A stretch of 64,000 nt of DNA from contig CAYFOM010000001.1 in assembly GCA_964344765.1 (NCBI GenBank), positions 124,001 through 188,000 on the forward strand, written 5' to 3'. Source of the stretch: JACNIZ01 sp964344765 (GTDB lineage Bacteria; Planctomycetota; UBA1135). The notes beneath the pieces are model-generated. The model was given only the letters and a program-made list of their open reading frames with translations. It made no database searches and was not told the origin of the DNA. A program made the translations under genes and the position numbers. Of the stretch, positions 33,276 through 43,053 are shown piece by piece (position 1 is the stretch's first letter; each line of letters starts with the position of its first letter).

Positions 33276-34545
33276 GCAACTGCAGCATCGCGTCGGCCAT
33301 TCCGGCGCCGATGAGGAAAAAGGTTTCGGCATTATTGTTCCAGTGGTAAGCCTGGCCGCTGGGTGATTGCGACTTGTCGCGCCAAAAATCTTTGGTACCG
33401 ACGAACGCCACGTTGCCGACGAATTCCTCACGCTGGGCAACCGCCGCTTGTGCCTTCATCAATGAAAGCGCGCGTGGATGTTTTTCCTCATGGCCGCTCA
33501 TTCCGGTTTCGGCGATGACGAAGGGCAAGGCCGGATGACCGAGCTCCGCGCGCATATCCCGAATCAAGCACGACAAGTTTTTTTCATAGACGTCATTGAA
33601 TGCTTGATTGACGCGATCATTCCATCCCTGATGCCAGCCGATGCCCATTAACTTGACCTCGCTGTATTCCAAGCTCGGGAAGATTGGATCCACGTCGGCA
33701 AGCACGCGCTGGATCTCGGCAATCATCGCCGTGTACGACTCACCAATTTCTCCGCCGGCACTAGGCGGACGGAATTCTTTACCCACGGCTTTGCCGCCCC
33801 AGGCGACTTTGATCAATAAAACCGGTTCATCAAAATGATCGCCGATGGTCCATCCAAATCCCAACTCCGGGCCAATGGTCTCCACCCCCGCGCCAAAGCC
33901 GACGGTAAGCGAACCGGCGCGATCGAAGTAAGAAATCATTACGTCGTCGCGTGATTTCCACTCGCCGGATTCGGAACGCAAATGCCCGAATGGACTCTGA
34001 GCGTCGGCGTTGGCGGCGATGAATTCCAATGAGCCTTTGCCACCGTTGCGTTTGGGGTCGGCGGCGATGATGCCGGAACCTTGCATGTTGGATTGACCAG
34101 CGAGGATGAATACTTGTAAAGGTTTCAGCGGATTATGAACCACGTGAATCGCGCGGTGCGCGGCATCGGCAGTTAAGCTCCAGGATTCAGAAGCCGCGTT
34201 CGGCCGCTGCAATCGCAAGCCCTTCAGCCGCACTTCCGATTCGACGGAATCGACATGAACCATGCGCACATCGACCCAGCCAATTATTTGGGCAGAAAGG
34301 GGATCGTCTGCGCTAGGTTGCACATCCGGCGCCAAGAATTCGACCTCAAGCGGGACTTCGGTGGCTTCCTGCCAAAGCGCGTCAACCTCATGCGAATCGG
34401 CGGCATCGAAGGACGTCGCCAAAAGGATTTTGCCGTTCTGCTCGATCTCAAGCCGCAACAGTTTTTGACCTGCAGGAACTCCGCAGGCATGCAAGAAAGC
34501 GAGCAAGAGGGCAGGGATTCCAAGCGTTCTCATTCGGCGCGACAT
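33265..34545 (-). CDS. Exported SGNH/sialate O-acetylesterase-like protein
   Basis: A 426-residue protein with a signal sequence (MRTLGIPALLLAFLHACGVP; possible lipobox LHAC). An N-terminal beta-sandwich of about 130 residues is followed by the SASA/SGNH domain: VFILAGQSNMQGSG with the catalytic Ser, VAWGGKAVGKEF, MGIGWHQGWNDR in block III and HWNNNAETFFLIGAGMADAM with the terminal His in the last helix. Compared with the homologue at 18241, block III has GWHQGWND in place of WYQGESD. It probably removes acetyl esters from polysaccharides. It is divergent from the 34572 gene with only 26 bases between starts. Confidence 0.78.
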   Translation of the reverse strand: MSRRMRTLGIPALLLAFLHACGVPAGQKLLRLEIEQNGKILLATSFDAADSHEVDALWQEATEVPLEVEFLAPDVQPSADDPLSAQIIGWVDVRMVHVDSVESEVRLKGLRLQRPNAASESWSLTADAAHRAIHVVHNPLKPLQVFILAGQSNMQGSGIIAADPKRNGGKGSLEFIAANADAQSPFGHLRSESGEWKSRDDVMISYFDRAGSLTVGFGAGVETIGPELGFGWTIGDHFDEPVLLIKVAWGGKAVGKEFRPPSAGGEIGESYTAMIAEIQRVLADVDPIFPSLEYSEVKLMGIGWHQGWNDRVNQAFNDVYEKNLSCLIRDMRAELGHPALPFVIAETGMSGHEEKHPRALSLMKAQAAVAQREEFVGNVAFVGTKDFWRDKSQSPSGQAYHWNNNAETFFLIGAGMADAMLQLLKR

Positions 34546-34571
34546 TTCACTAGCTTACTTAAAATGTAGCG

Positions 34572-35036
34572 GTGCACTTCACCGTGAAATCGATTGCCAA
34601 GCGCTTGATGAAAATGGGCGCTGAGGTGGAGGAGGTGCACCGCCGCGACTGCGCCGAGTATTTCAAGCGCTGGACGAAGACGTTTTGCCGAAATGTGAAA
34701 CGCGAAAAGGGGACTTATCGCTATCGAGGCCTGCACTGGCATGCGTTTAGCTATTTCTTGGAACCCCATATCGAGAGGGAAGCCGCCATAGAGCATTACG
34801 CGCAGGAAAAAGAATCCTCCTTATTGGTCATTCCCGAAGAATGGAAAGGACGATCCGGTCTGCGGATTCACGGCATTCCTTCCCCTGATTTGACCGAATT
34901 TCGCCACGACCTCTACGTGTTCCCCGAATCGATGGATTGGACCATGGTCTTCACTCACGAAGTCGGCTACTGCGGCCCGTATTTCACTCGCCGCGAATGG
35001 TGCGAAGATCGATCCGCTCCTAAATATTTTCCGTGA
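34572..35036 (+). CDS. DUF4275-like small protein
   Basis: A 154-residue protein with a GTG start at 34572. The N-terminal part is basic and helical (KRLMKMGAEVEEVHRRDCAE, then RWTKTFCRNVKREKG). The C-terminal part contains DLYVFPESMDWTMVFTHE, then YCGPYFTRREW, which resembles the DUF4275 family, where the Trp and GPYF positions are conserved. No function is known for that family. No signal peptide is visible. It lies between a minus-strand esterase and a small membrane-protein gene. Confidence 0.55.
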   Translation: MHFTVKSIAKRLMKMGAEVEEVHRRDCAEYFKRWTKTFCRNVKREKGTYRYRGLHWHAFSYFLEPHIEREAAIEHYAQEKESSLLVIPEEWKGRSGLRIHGIPSPDLTEFRHDLYVFPESMDWTMVFTHEVGYCGPYFTRREWCEDRSAPKYFP

Positions 35037-35084
35037 CGTAGCCCATCGAAAGCTGCGGGTAGCCAATCCCAATTAGCTTTCACT

Positions 35085-35432
35085 ATGAAAGCAATCCTCG
35101 GATTCGACCGCTGTCATTTAAAAATCTTTGCTTGGGTCGCGACGCCTTTTGCGGTTATGAACCTCATCGGCGCGCCAACCATTCGCGCGTTATTGATGCC
35201 TTTGCTGGGGCCTTATTGCATTATGTGGGGAGTGCCGTGGCGCAACGGGTGGACCGACTTTTCGCTGAAGGTCGCGGTGATTGCTTCCATCCTGATGGCC
35301 ATCGGCGTGCTGTGCCAGGTTTTCGCCAAGAGGTTGAAATTGAGTCCGGAGGGCAAATACATCACCTGGACGGCTTGCCTGATCGGCTGGATTTTGTCGG
35401 GGTACCTTTCTTACGGCGGCACCATGGGTTGA
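35085..35432 (+). CDS. Small integral membrane protein, unknown function
   Basis: A 115-residue protein with about three membrane helices (IFAWVATPFAVMNLIGAP, SLKVAVIASILMAIGVLCQV, ITWTACLIGWILSGYLSYGG). It has no recognisable motif. The ATG at 35085 is the first in frame. It is 17 bases before the sulfatase gene and may be cotranscribed, but nothing links them functionally. Confidence 0.5.
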   Translation: MKAILGFDRCHLKIFAWVATPFAVMNLIGAPTIRALLMPLLGPYCIMWGVPWRNGWTDFSLKVAVIASILMAIGVLCQVFAKRLKLSPEGKYITWTACLIGWILSGYLSYGGTMG

Positions 35433-35449
35433 CCGGCTAGGATCGGGGG

Positions 35450-36730
35450 ATGACCCTGCGGCGCCGCTCCCTGCTGATCATTCTGAGTACTCTGCTCATC
35501 CTCGGCGGAGCGGCGGGTCAAGATATCGAAAAACGGCGACCGAATGTTCTGATGATCATTTCGGATGACCAACACGGCGATGACTTCGGCTTTATGGGCA
35601 GCAAAGTTGTCGACACTCCGCGTTTGGATGAACTGGCGGCGTCGGGCATGTTGTTTACCCGGGGATATGTCGCCGCGCCGCTTTGTCGACCGAGCTTGGC
35701 GACTTTGGTGACCGGTTTGCATCCGCATCAGCACGGCATCACCGGCAACGATCCACCGAAGGGGCAGGCGCGCGTAAAAATGTTGGCGCGCATCGATGCT
35801 TGCACCACTCTGCCGGATTTATTGGTCGCCGAGGGCTACCGCGCCATGCAAACCGGCAAGTGGTGGGAGGGTGCGGCAAGCCGCGGCGGGTTCACCGAAG
35901 GCATGACCCACGGCGATCCCAAGCGCGGCGGACGTCATGGCGATGAAGGTTTGAAAATTGGTCGCCAAGGATTGAAGCCTGCCACCGATTTCATTGACCA
36001 ATGCCAAGCCGACGGCACGCCATGGCTGTTGTGGTACGCGCCCTTTCTTCCCCACAAGCCACACAACCCGCCCGACGAATATTTGAAAGCCGCAAAGGCG
36101 CCCGGCGTTCCCGAATCCGTTGCCAAATATCGAGCGATGTGTGCATGGTTCGACACAACCTGTGGAGACTTGCTGGACCACCTCGATCAGACCGGCGCGC
36201 GGGAAAACACAATCGTGGTTTTCGTCACCGACAATGGTTGGATTCAAGATCCCAACAGTCGTCGTTATGCGCCGCGCAGCAAACGCACTCCGTACGAAGG
36301 TGGTGTGCGCACGCCGATCATGGTGTCGTGGCCTGGGCACCTCAAACCGGTGCGGTGTGAAACCCCGGTCAGTAGCGTCGATTTGCCGGCGACCATTTTG
36401 GCGATGTGCGGCGTGGATAAACCCGAGCATTGGCCGGGCGTGGATTTACGTCCCATTCCTACTAAGGGGCCCGAGGCCCGCGGCCCAGTGTTTGGTGCGG
36501 CCTACGGCCACGATGTCGCCAATTTGGAACAGCCGACAGCCGGATTGCGCAGTCGTTTTGTCGTCTGGCAAGGCCGCAAACTCATTGTGCATCACGACGC
36601 GGATCGACCGCCGGAGCTCTATGACCTGAAGGAGGATCCCGGCGAGCTGCAACCGCTTCGCAATCCATATCGAATCGCCCAGCTGGAAGATCTGCTGAAT
36701 GATTGGTGGCCAGGCCCGCAGTCGGATTGA
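35450..36730 (+). CDS. Exported sulfatase with variant active-site signature
   Basis: A 426-residue protein with a signal peptide (RRRSLLIILSTLLILGGAAG). The alkaline-phosphatase-superfamily sulfatase core has RRPNVLMIISDDQHGDDFGF with the paired metal-binding Asp, PLCRPSLATLVTGLHPHQHG with Cys79 as the formylglycine precursor, VVFVTDNGWIQDPNS and KRTPYEGGVRTPIMVSWPG. The usual signature is C-x-P-S-R; here position +4 is Leu (C-R-P-S-L). The variant occurs in planctomycete sulfatases, so activity remains possible, but modification by the formylglycine-generating enzyme is less certain. Ten bases before the second sulfatase, so probably one operon for sulfated polysaccharide use. Confidence 0.85.
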   Translation: MTLRRRSLLIILSTLLILGGAAGQDIEKRRPNVLMIISDDQHGDDFGFMGSKVVDTPRLDELAASGMLFTRGYVAAPLCRPSLATLVTGLHPHQHGITGNDPPKGQARVKMLARIDACTTLPDLLVAEGYRAMQTGKWWEGAASRGGFTEGMTHGDPKRGGRHGDEGLKIGRQGLKPATDFIDQCQADGTPWLLWYAPFLPHKPHNPPDEYLKAAKAPGVPESVAKYRAMCAWFDTTCGDLLDHLDQTGARENTIVVFVTDNGWIQDPNSRRYAPRSKRTPYEGGVRTPIMVSWPGHLKPVRCETPVSSVDLPATILAMCGVDKPEHWPGVDLRPIPTKGPEARGPVFGAAYGHDVANLEQPTAGLRSRFVVWQGRKLIVHHDADRPPELYDLKEDPGELQPLRNPYRIAQLEDLLNDWWPGPQSD

Positions 36731-36739
36731 TCCTCAGCT

Positions 36740-39700
36740 ATGCTGAGTTCTGCCCCTGCCATGCTCTCGTTCCTCCTGACCTCCATCCTCGCCGCGCAAC
36801 CACCGTCTGGCGAAATCAATCAGGCTCAAGTTGCGCAGGATCGCCCCAACATCCTGCTGATCCTCGCCGACGATCTCGGATACGGCGACGTCGCCTGTTA
36901 CAACCCGGAGTCGAAGGTGCCGACTCCAAACTTAGATCGGCTGGCCGCCGATGGCATGCGCTTCACCGACGCGCACAGTCCGTCCACCGTTTGCACGCCG
37001 ACGCGTTACAGCTTGCTGACCGGGCGGATGGCTTTTCGAACGGGATTTCGCAGCGTGTTTGCTGGGATTGGCGGACCAAGTTTGATTGAGGAAGGGCGGT
37101 TGACTTTGCCGCAGATGCTGAGGGATCAGGGCTATGCGACGGCGTGCATCGGCAAATGGCATATCGGCATGAGCTTTTTTGACGAGTCCGGCGCGTTGAT
37201 CAAAAACCGCGGGTTGGAAGGCGTGCAGCAAGCCGACTTTTCGCGATCGATCCCGGATGGACCGATTCATCGCGGTTTTGATCACTTCTTCGGAACGGTT
37301 TCTTGTCCGACGACGGATTGGTTTTACGCCTGGGTAGTCGATGACCGCGTGCCCAATCCACCGACGAAGCTGTTGGATAAGTCCACGTTGCCGAAGCATG
37401 TTTACAGCCGCGATTGCCGGCGCGGAATGGTGGCGGACGATTTCGATTTGGAAACGGTAGATCTGGATTTTTTGGATCGCAGCAAAACGTGGATGGAGCA
37501 ACACGTGGAGCAAAATCCAAATCAGCCATTCTTTCTATTCCACTCCATGCAAGCGGTGCATTTGCCGTCATTCCCGGCCAAACAATTTCAAGGCAAAACC
37601 GACGCCGGCCCGCACGGCGATTTCATTTATGAGATGGATTGGATCGTCGGTGAATTGTTGAGCACTTTGGATCAACTCGGCGTTGCCGACAACACGCTAG
37701 TGATTTTCTGTAGTGATAACGGTCCCGAAGTTTTGACCACGATCGACATGCGCAACACTCACGGTCACGATGGCGCGCGGCCTTGGCGTGGCGTCAAACG
37801 CGATCAATGGGAGGGCGGGCATCGCACGCCGTTGCTGGTCCGGTGGCCGGGCAAAGTGCAACCGGGGGCGGTGAGCGATCAGTTGCTGAGTTTGACTGAT
37901 TTGATGGCAACGTGCGCGTCGATTACCGGGGCACCGTTGCCGCCAGATGCTGCTGAAGATAGTTTCGACATGCTGCCGGTGTTGCTGGGTGAAGCGGGAG
38001 AGCGGCCGGTGCGTCCGCATTTGTTGCAGCAAACCATTTCGTTGGCGATGTCGATTCGGATGGGGGAATGGAAATACCTCGACCACAAGGGTTCGGGTGG
38101 CAATAACTACAGCCGCGACGGCGACTGGGGCATGAAGCAGTTTGCTTTGCCCAATACCCACCCGAACCCTGATGCGCCGGGCCAACTTTACGATTTGGCG
38201 GCCGATCCGGGTGAGCGCACAAATCTTTTTTCCGAGCATCCGAATCGCGTCAAAGCGATGAAGGCGCGGTTGGAAGAGTTGAAGAGCTCGACGCGCAGCG
38301 CACCGTGGCGAGAAGGGCTTACGCCGATTGGTCCGATCGTGCCGGGTTTGCACGCCGAACATCCGTTGGATGAACGGGCGGTGGGTTCGGTGTTAGTTGG
38401 TGAACTTGGGTGTGTGCAGTGCCATGACGACATGGATGGAATAGCAGCCCATCCCAAAGCAGCGCCGGATCTTGAAGACGTCGGCGCGCGCGTTTCGCCG
38501 GAGTTTTTGCGCAAGTTCATTGCTCAACCTTCGGCGCTGGTGCCGGGCACAACGATGCCGAACGTGATGGGGCATCTGGGTCCAGGCGAACGCGAGCAGG
38601 CAGCGGAGGCAATCACTCAATTTTTGCTGTCGCGGGCTAGTCATGAATTGCGTCGCGAAGCCATCGATGTGGTCGCGGCAAAAGCAGGCGGCAAGCTTTA
38701 TCACTCGGTTGGTTGCGTGGCTTGTCACGACCCGTTGGAGCCGGCAATGGACGGAACCACCCGACCTGAGCCGCGCGCCGGTGCCGTCAGCCTGGAGCAT
38801 TTGCCGGAGAAGTACACGGTGCCCTCGTTGGCGGAATTTTTGTACGACCCGCTGACCGTTCGACCGTCGGGGCGCATGCCGGATATGAGTTTGAGTCGCA
38901 ACGAGGCGCACGCCATCGCGAGTTATTTGCTCAATCGACCGACGATTGGATTTGCGCCGCCTATGCAGAAATTCCCACTCGCCGAGCAGGGGAAGAACTG
39001 GTATCAGCGCTTGAACTGCGCATCGTGTCATCCTTTGCAGGGCGTGGTTGCATTGGAGCCGTTAGCGCCAATAAAGTCCAAGAACTTCATCGATGGTTGT
39101 TTGTCGCCGCGACCAATTGGCGCACCTGATTTCAACTTAAGCGCGGCACAGCGTTCGGCTATTGACGCCGCATTGCAAGTCGGCGTCGGGTTGAATTCGC
39201 CGCAGGATGAATTGGCGATACAGCTGACCACTTTTAACTGCATCAGCTGCCACGACCGCGACGGTTATGGAGGAGTGGCGGCTGAACTCGACGCGTATTT
39301 TGGCACTGATGAACCGGCCTTAGGCAATGAGGTTCGACTGCCGGCAACACTGACCGATGTTGGTGCCAAGCTAAACCCGGATTGGTTGCATCGCGTGCTG
39401 TTTAGCCGCGCCCGGGTGCGGCCGTATATGCACACGCGCATGCCGCAACATGGCGAAGCCAACTTGCAGTTATTGCCTCCGCTTTTCGCTGAAGTCGATC
39501 GGCCGCCGCCGGTTGAAATCCCGGTGTTCCGCGGCAAGCAACGCGGTGAAATGCATGACGCCGCGCGCTTGCTGGTCGGCTCCGACGGCTTGGCGTGCAT
39601 CAACTGTCACGGCTTCAACGGCAAACCTTCTCCGGCGATGAATGGCTTGGATTTAACCACCACTGCCGAGCGGTTGCAGCCGGCTTGGTTCGAGAAGTTT

Positions 39701-40558
39701 TTGATTCTGCCGCAAGCGCATCGCCCTGGAATTGTCATGCCACCGTCGTGGCCGGGCGGCACCGCACTGCGGCAAGACATTTTGGAAGGCGATACCAAAA
39801 AGCAAATCGCGGCAATTTGGTCGTACTTGGAACAAGGACGAACCGCGCGCGATCCAAAAGGCATCCGCCGCGAGCCGACGGTTTTGACGGTCGGCGACGA
39901 GCCGCGCACTTATCGCGGACGCAGTCGCGTCGCTGGATTCCGTGGCATTGCCGTCGGTTTTCCGGGTGGGATGAGTTACGCCTTCAACGCCGAAACCGGT
40001 GCGCTGTCGGCGATTTGGAAAGGCGGATTTGTGCGTGTGCGCTGGGATAGTCAGGGCGCCGGCGACTTCGATCCGGCGGCGCGCGCGATTGAGCTGCCAA
40101 AGGATTTGGCCATCGCACGCTTAGCCACCGACGACGAACCGTGGCCGTTGTTGCCGGTGATGACGGAGGATGAACCGGTCAATCCCGATCCGCTGTACCC
40201 GCGGCGTCTGGGTTATCGCTTTGGTGGTTATGCCTATGACCAAAAGCAAGTGCCGACTTTTTTCTATCGCTTGACCGACGTCGAAGTTGCCGATCGAAGC
40301 ATTGGCGGCGACCATCAACTAACGCGCACACTGCTCTTTACTTCTGCCAAAGCCGAAACCATTTATTTGCGATTTGCAGCGGGAGCAGTGGAGCAGGTCT
40401 CCTCCGGTCAATTCAAAATCGGTGGCCTAGTTTTGACCATCACCGGTGGCCAAGCCATCCTGCGGCCGTCGGCGAATGAAGGAGAGCAGGAGCTGCTGTT
40501 GAAAGTTGCGCTGCCGCAAGGCCAAACGTCAATCGAGGTTCGTTATGAATTGCCTTAG
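36740..40558 (+). CDS. Sulfatase fused to a five-haem cytochrome c tail
   Basis: A 1272-residue protein. After a signal sequence (FLLTSILAAQ; start at 36740 or the ATG at 36761), residues about 30-520 form a sulfatase with RPNILLILADDLGYGDVAC, then STVCTPTRYSLLTGRM (Cys85 and Arg89, canonical C-x-P-x-R), FCSDNGPE and HRTPLLVRWPG. The C-terminal half has CxxCH haem motifs at about 558 (CVQCH), 659 (CVACH), 760 (CASCH), 834 (CISCH) and 953 (CINCH). A final beta-rich domain of about 240 residues follows. The fusion is unusual; it may link desulfation to extracytoplasmic electron transfer. It overlaps the next gene by 14 bases. Confidence 0.85.
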   Translation: MLSSAPAMLSFLLTSILAAQPPSGEINQAQVAQDRPNILLILADDLGYGDVACYNPESKVPTPNLDRLAADGMRFTDAHSPSTVCTPTRYSLLTGRMAFRTGFRSVFAGIGGPSLIEEGRLTLPQMLRDQGYATACIGKWHIGMSFFDESGALIKNRGLEGVQQADFSRSIPDGPIHRGFDHFFGTVSCPTTDWFYAWVVDDRVPNPPTKLLDKSTLPKHVYSRDCRRGMVADDFDLETVDLDFLDRSKTWMEQHVEQNPNQPFFLFHSMQAVHLPSFPAKQFQGKTDAGPHGDFIYEMDWIVGELLSTLDQLGVADNTLVIFCSDNGPEVLTTIDMRNTHGHDGARPWRGVKRDQWEGGHRTPLLVRWPGKVQPGAVSDQLLSLTDLMATCASITGAPLPPDAAEDSFDMLPVLLGEAGERPVRPHLLQQTISLAMSIRMGEWKYLDHKGSGGNNYSRDGDWGMKQFALPNTHPNPDAPGQLYDLAADPGERTNLFSEHPNRVKAMKARLEELKSSTRSAPWREGLTPIGPIVPGLHAEHPLDERAVGSVLVGELGCVQCHDDMDGIAAHPKAAPDLEDVGARVSPEFLRKFIAQPSALVPGTTMPNVMGHLGPGEREQAAEAITQFLLSRASHELRREAIDVVAAKAGGKLYHSVGCVACHDPLEPAMDGTTRPEPRAGAVSLEHLPEKYTVPSLAEFLYDPLTVRPSGRMPDMSLSRNEAHAIASYLLNRPTIGFAPPMQKFPLAEQGKNWYQRLNCASCHPLQGVVALEPLAPIKSKNFIDGCLSPRPIGAPDFNLSAAQRSAIDAALQVGVGLNSPQDELAIQLTTFNCISCHDRDGYGGVAAELDAYFGTDEPALGNEVRLPATLTDVGAKLNPDWLHRVLFSRARVRPYMHTRMPQHGEANLQLLPPLFAEVDRPPPVEIPVFRGKQRGEMHDAARLLVGSDGLACINCHGFNGKPSPAMNGLDLTTTAERLQPAWFEKFLILPQAHRPGIVMPPSWPGGTALRQDILEGDTKKQIAAIWSYLEQGRTARDPKGIRREPTVLTVGDEPRTYRGRSRVAGFRGIAVGFPGGMSYAFNAETGALSAIWKGGFVRVRWDSQGAGDFDPAARAIELPKDLAIARLATDDEPWPLLPVMTEDEPVNPDPLYPRRLGYRFGGYAYDQKQVPTFFYRLTDVEVADRSIGGDHQLTRTLLFTSAKAETIYLRFAAGAVEQVSSGQFKIGGLVLTITGGQAILRPSANEGEQELLLKVALPQGQTSIEVRYELP

Positions 40559-43007
40559 TCCATCAACTCGGGCTGCGTTGGCCCCAATCTTAGGTGGCAT
40601 CGTCGCGGTGCTCTTTTCGATTGAAGATCTTCACGCGCAGGAGCTCGGTGAAAAATGGGGGACCGAAGCGCGCGAGCGCGAGTACTACCGCGTCGTCGAT
40701 TTGCCGATTCCCGAAGGCGAGGTCATTGAAGCCGGCGCGTTTTGCACGCTGCCGGATGGCCGCATCGCGGTTGGCACGCGGCACGGCGACATTCTGCTGA
40801 TGAATGGCGTCGACGCGGCGAAGCCGGAGCCGAGTTATCACCGCTTTGCGACGGGATTGGATGAGATCTTTGGATTGGATTTTCGCGATGGCGCGTTTTA
40901 CGTCACCCAAAGTTGTGAACTCACGCGCGTTCGCGACAACGATGGCGATGGCCGCGCTGATTCATTTGAAGTGTTGTCGGATGCGTGGGGTTATGCCAAC
41001 TATCACGAGTATGCGTTTGGTTCAAAAATCGACCCGCTGGGCAACATTTACGTCGCGTTGGGTTTGTCTTGTTCCTACCACTCGCGCGCGCTGTTCCGCG
41101 GCTGGGTGATCAAAGTTACGCCCGATGGGGATTCCATTCCGGTGGCTAGCGGTTTGCGCAGCCCCGGTGGAATTGGACCGAATGAGCATGGCCAAATGAT
41201 GTTCATTGAAAGTCAGGGACCATGGAATTCGGCCAATAGTTTGAAGGCGGTGACCGAGGGGAGTTTTCATGGTCACCCGATTAGTTTTAATTGGTACCCA
41301 TTCGCGCCGAATCTAGGCGCCGCGCCGACGCAGCCGAATTCCGGTGGACGCATCGTCAGCGAACGCGAACGGGTTCCGGAGTTGACCCCGTATGCGGTGG
41401 TGTTTCCCTATATCCGCATGGGGCGGTCGCTGACCGGCTTCACCGTCGATCGCACCGGCGGCAGTTTTGGTCCGTTTGAAGATCAGATTTTCATTGGCGA
41501 TTTTACGTTGTCGCTGATCATGCGTGCGACCACCGAAAAGGTGAATGGTTTGTGGCAGGGCGCGTGCTATCCATTCCGCGAGGGCTTGTCGACGGGCATT
41601 TTGAATGTGCATTTCACCCCGGAAGGCAACTTGCTGGTCGGCGGTACCAACCGCGGTTGGCCGGTGCGCGGCATTCGACCGTTTGCATTAGAGCGGTTGG
41701 AATGGACCGGCAAAATGCCGTTTGAGGTTGAACGCATTTCGATCACGCCGACGGGATTCCGTCTGCGTTTTACTAAGCCGGTTGATCGCAAGACTGGCGA
41801 GGATGTAGCTTCGTATCGGGTTTCGACTTTCACCCATATTTATCACGGTGCTTATGGCGGGCCTGAGGTGGATCAAACTACGCCCAAGGTGACGTCGGTG
41901 GAATTGTGTGCCGATGGCATGGAGGCTGTGATTGCGATTAGCGAATGGTCCATCGGTCATGTGCATGAATTCGACTTGGAATCGTTGCGGTCGAAGGATG
42001 GGGAAGAGTTGCTTCACCACGATGCGTACTACACGGTGAATGCGGTTCCAGCTGATGAGTCGGCGCAGTGGTTGGAGTACAAGGGCAAGAAAGGGTTGCC
42101 GGGCAATGGCAAGCGCATCGTTTTGATTGCGGCGGATCAGGAATACCGCAGCGAGCAATCGATGCCGATGCTGGCGCGCGTTTTGGCCGAGCGCCATGGT
42201 TTTGATACCACCGTTTTGTTCGCGTTGAATGAAGATGGTTTGGTTGACCCGACGCAAAAGATCAAATGGCAAGATGAATCGGCGATGCACAACATTCCCG
42301 GGTTGGAAAAACTTGCCGACGCCGATTTGATGATTTTGTTCAGCCGGTTAATCACGCTGCCCGACGAGCAACTGCAGCATTTTTACGACTACTTGGATTC
42401 CGGCAATCCGATCATGGCATTTCGCACGGCGAATCACGGCTTCATTGGCTTTGATTACCAAATGGGCGGCAAGAAAATCAACTTCGGCGAGGATGTATTA
42501 GGCGGATCGTTCCGCAGTCACCACGGCCGCTGGCATCAAGACTCAACGTTGGGAACCGTGATTGAAGAAATGCGCGATCACCCCGTCGTGCAAGGCATCG
42601 ACACGTTGTGGGGGCCGACGGATGTTTACCGAACTTACCCTGAAGGCGGAAGTCTGCCCGAAGGTTGTACTGCCTTAGTCATGGGCCAACCTCTGATGAC
42701 GCGCGAAGAAAACTCCGGCATCAACCCCGACCTAATTCCACTCCCCGTCGCCTGGGTCAAATCCTGGACCGGCCGCACCGGCAAAACCGCCCGCGTCTTC
42801 CACAGCACCATGGGCAGCGGCAAAGACTTCGAAGACGTCGACGTCCGCCGCATCGCGGTTAACGCCGCCTATTGGTGTTTGGGTCTAGAATCCCAAATCA
42901 ACCCAAACTCCACCGTCGATCCCGTCGGCATTTACAAACCACTGGTCAGTGGTTTCAACTACGAAAAACTCGGTGTGCGCCCGCGTCCGGTGTCTGACTA
43001 TCGATAA
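40545..43007 (+). CDS. Exported propeller (PQQ-dehydrogenase-like) fused to ThuA domain
   Basis: The ATG at 40545 overlaps the upstream stop by 14 bases and gives 820 residues with a signal peptide (ALAPILGGIVAVLFSIEDLH). The first 550 residues form a six-bladed propeller of the PVC-type haem-associated glucose-dehydrogenase-like family: YRVVDLPIPEGEVIEAGAFC, GNIYVALGLSCSYHSRALF, VASGLRSPGGIGPNEHGQMM and PYIRMGRSLTGFTVDRTGG. The last 270 residues (GKRIVLIAADQEYRSEQSMP, and HHGRWHQDSTLGTVIEEM) resemble ThuA trehalose-utilisation domains. Adjacent to the sulfatase-cytochrome gene, it probably works with it in oxidising desulfated sugars outside the cell. No CxxCH is present in it. Confidence 0.78.
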   Translation: MNCLSPSTRAALAPILGGIVAVLFSIEDLHAQELGEKWGTEAREREYYRVVDLPIPEGEVIEAGAFCTLPDGRIAVGTRHGDILLMNGVDAAKPEPSYHRFATGLDEIFGLDFRDGAFYVTQSCELTRVRDNDGDGRADSFEVLSDAWGYANYHEYAFGSKIDPLGNIYVALGLSCSYHSRALFRGWVIKVTPDGDSIPVASGLRSPGGIGPNEHGQMMFIESQGPWNSANSLKAVTEGSFHGHPISFNWYPFAPNLGAAPTQPNSGGRIVSERERVPELTPYAVVFPYIRMGRSLTGFTVDRTGGSFGPFEDQIFIGDFTLSLIMRATTEKVNGLWQGACYPFREGLSTGILNVHFTPEGNLLVGGTNRGWPVRGIRPFALERLEWTGKMPFEVERISITPTGFRLRFTKPVDRKTGEDVASYRVSTFTHIYHGAYGGPEVDQTTPKVTSVELCADGMEAVIAISEWSIGHVHEFDLESLRSKDGEELLHHDAYYTVNAVPADESAQWLEYKGKKGLPGNGKRIVLIAADQEYRSEQSMPMLARVLAERHGFDTTVLFALNEDGLVDPTQKIKWQDESAMHNIPGLEKLADADLMILFSRLITLPDEQLQHFYDYLDSGNPIMAFRTANHGFIGFDYQMGGKKINFGEDVLGGSFRSHHGRWHQDSTLGTVIEEMRDHPVVQGIDTLWGPTDVYRTYPEGGSLPEGCTALVMGQPLMTREENSGINPDLIPLPVAWVKSWTGRTGKTARVFHSTMGSGKDFEDVDVRRIAVNAAYWCLGLESQINPNSTVDPVGIYKPLVSGFNYEKLGVRPRPVSDYR

Positions 43008-43053
43008 GGAATCATGGAATCAATTCAATCGGAAACAATGTTAGGAGCAAATT

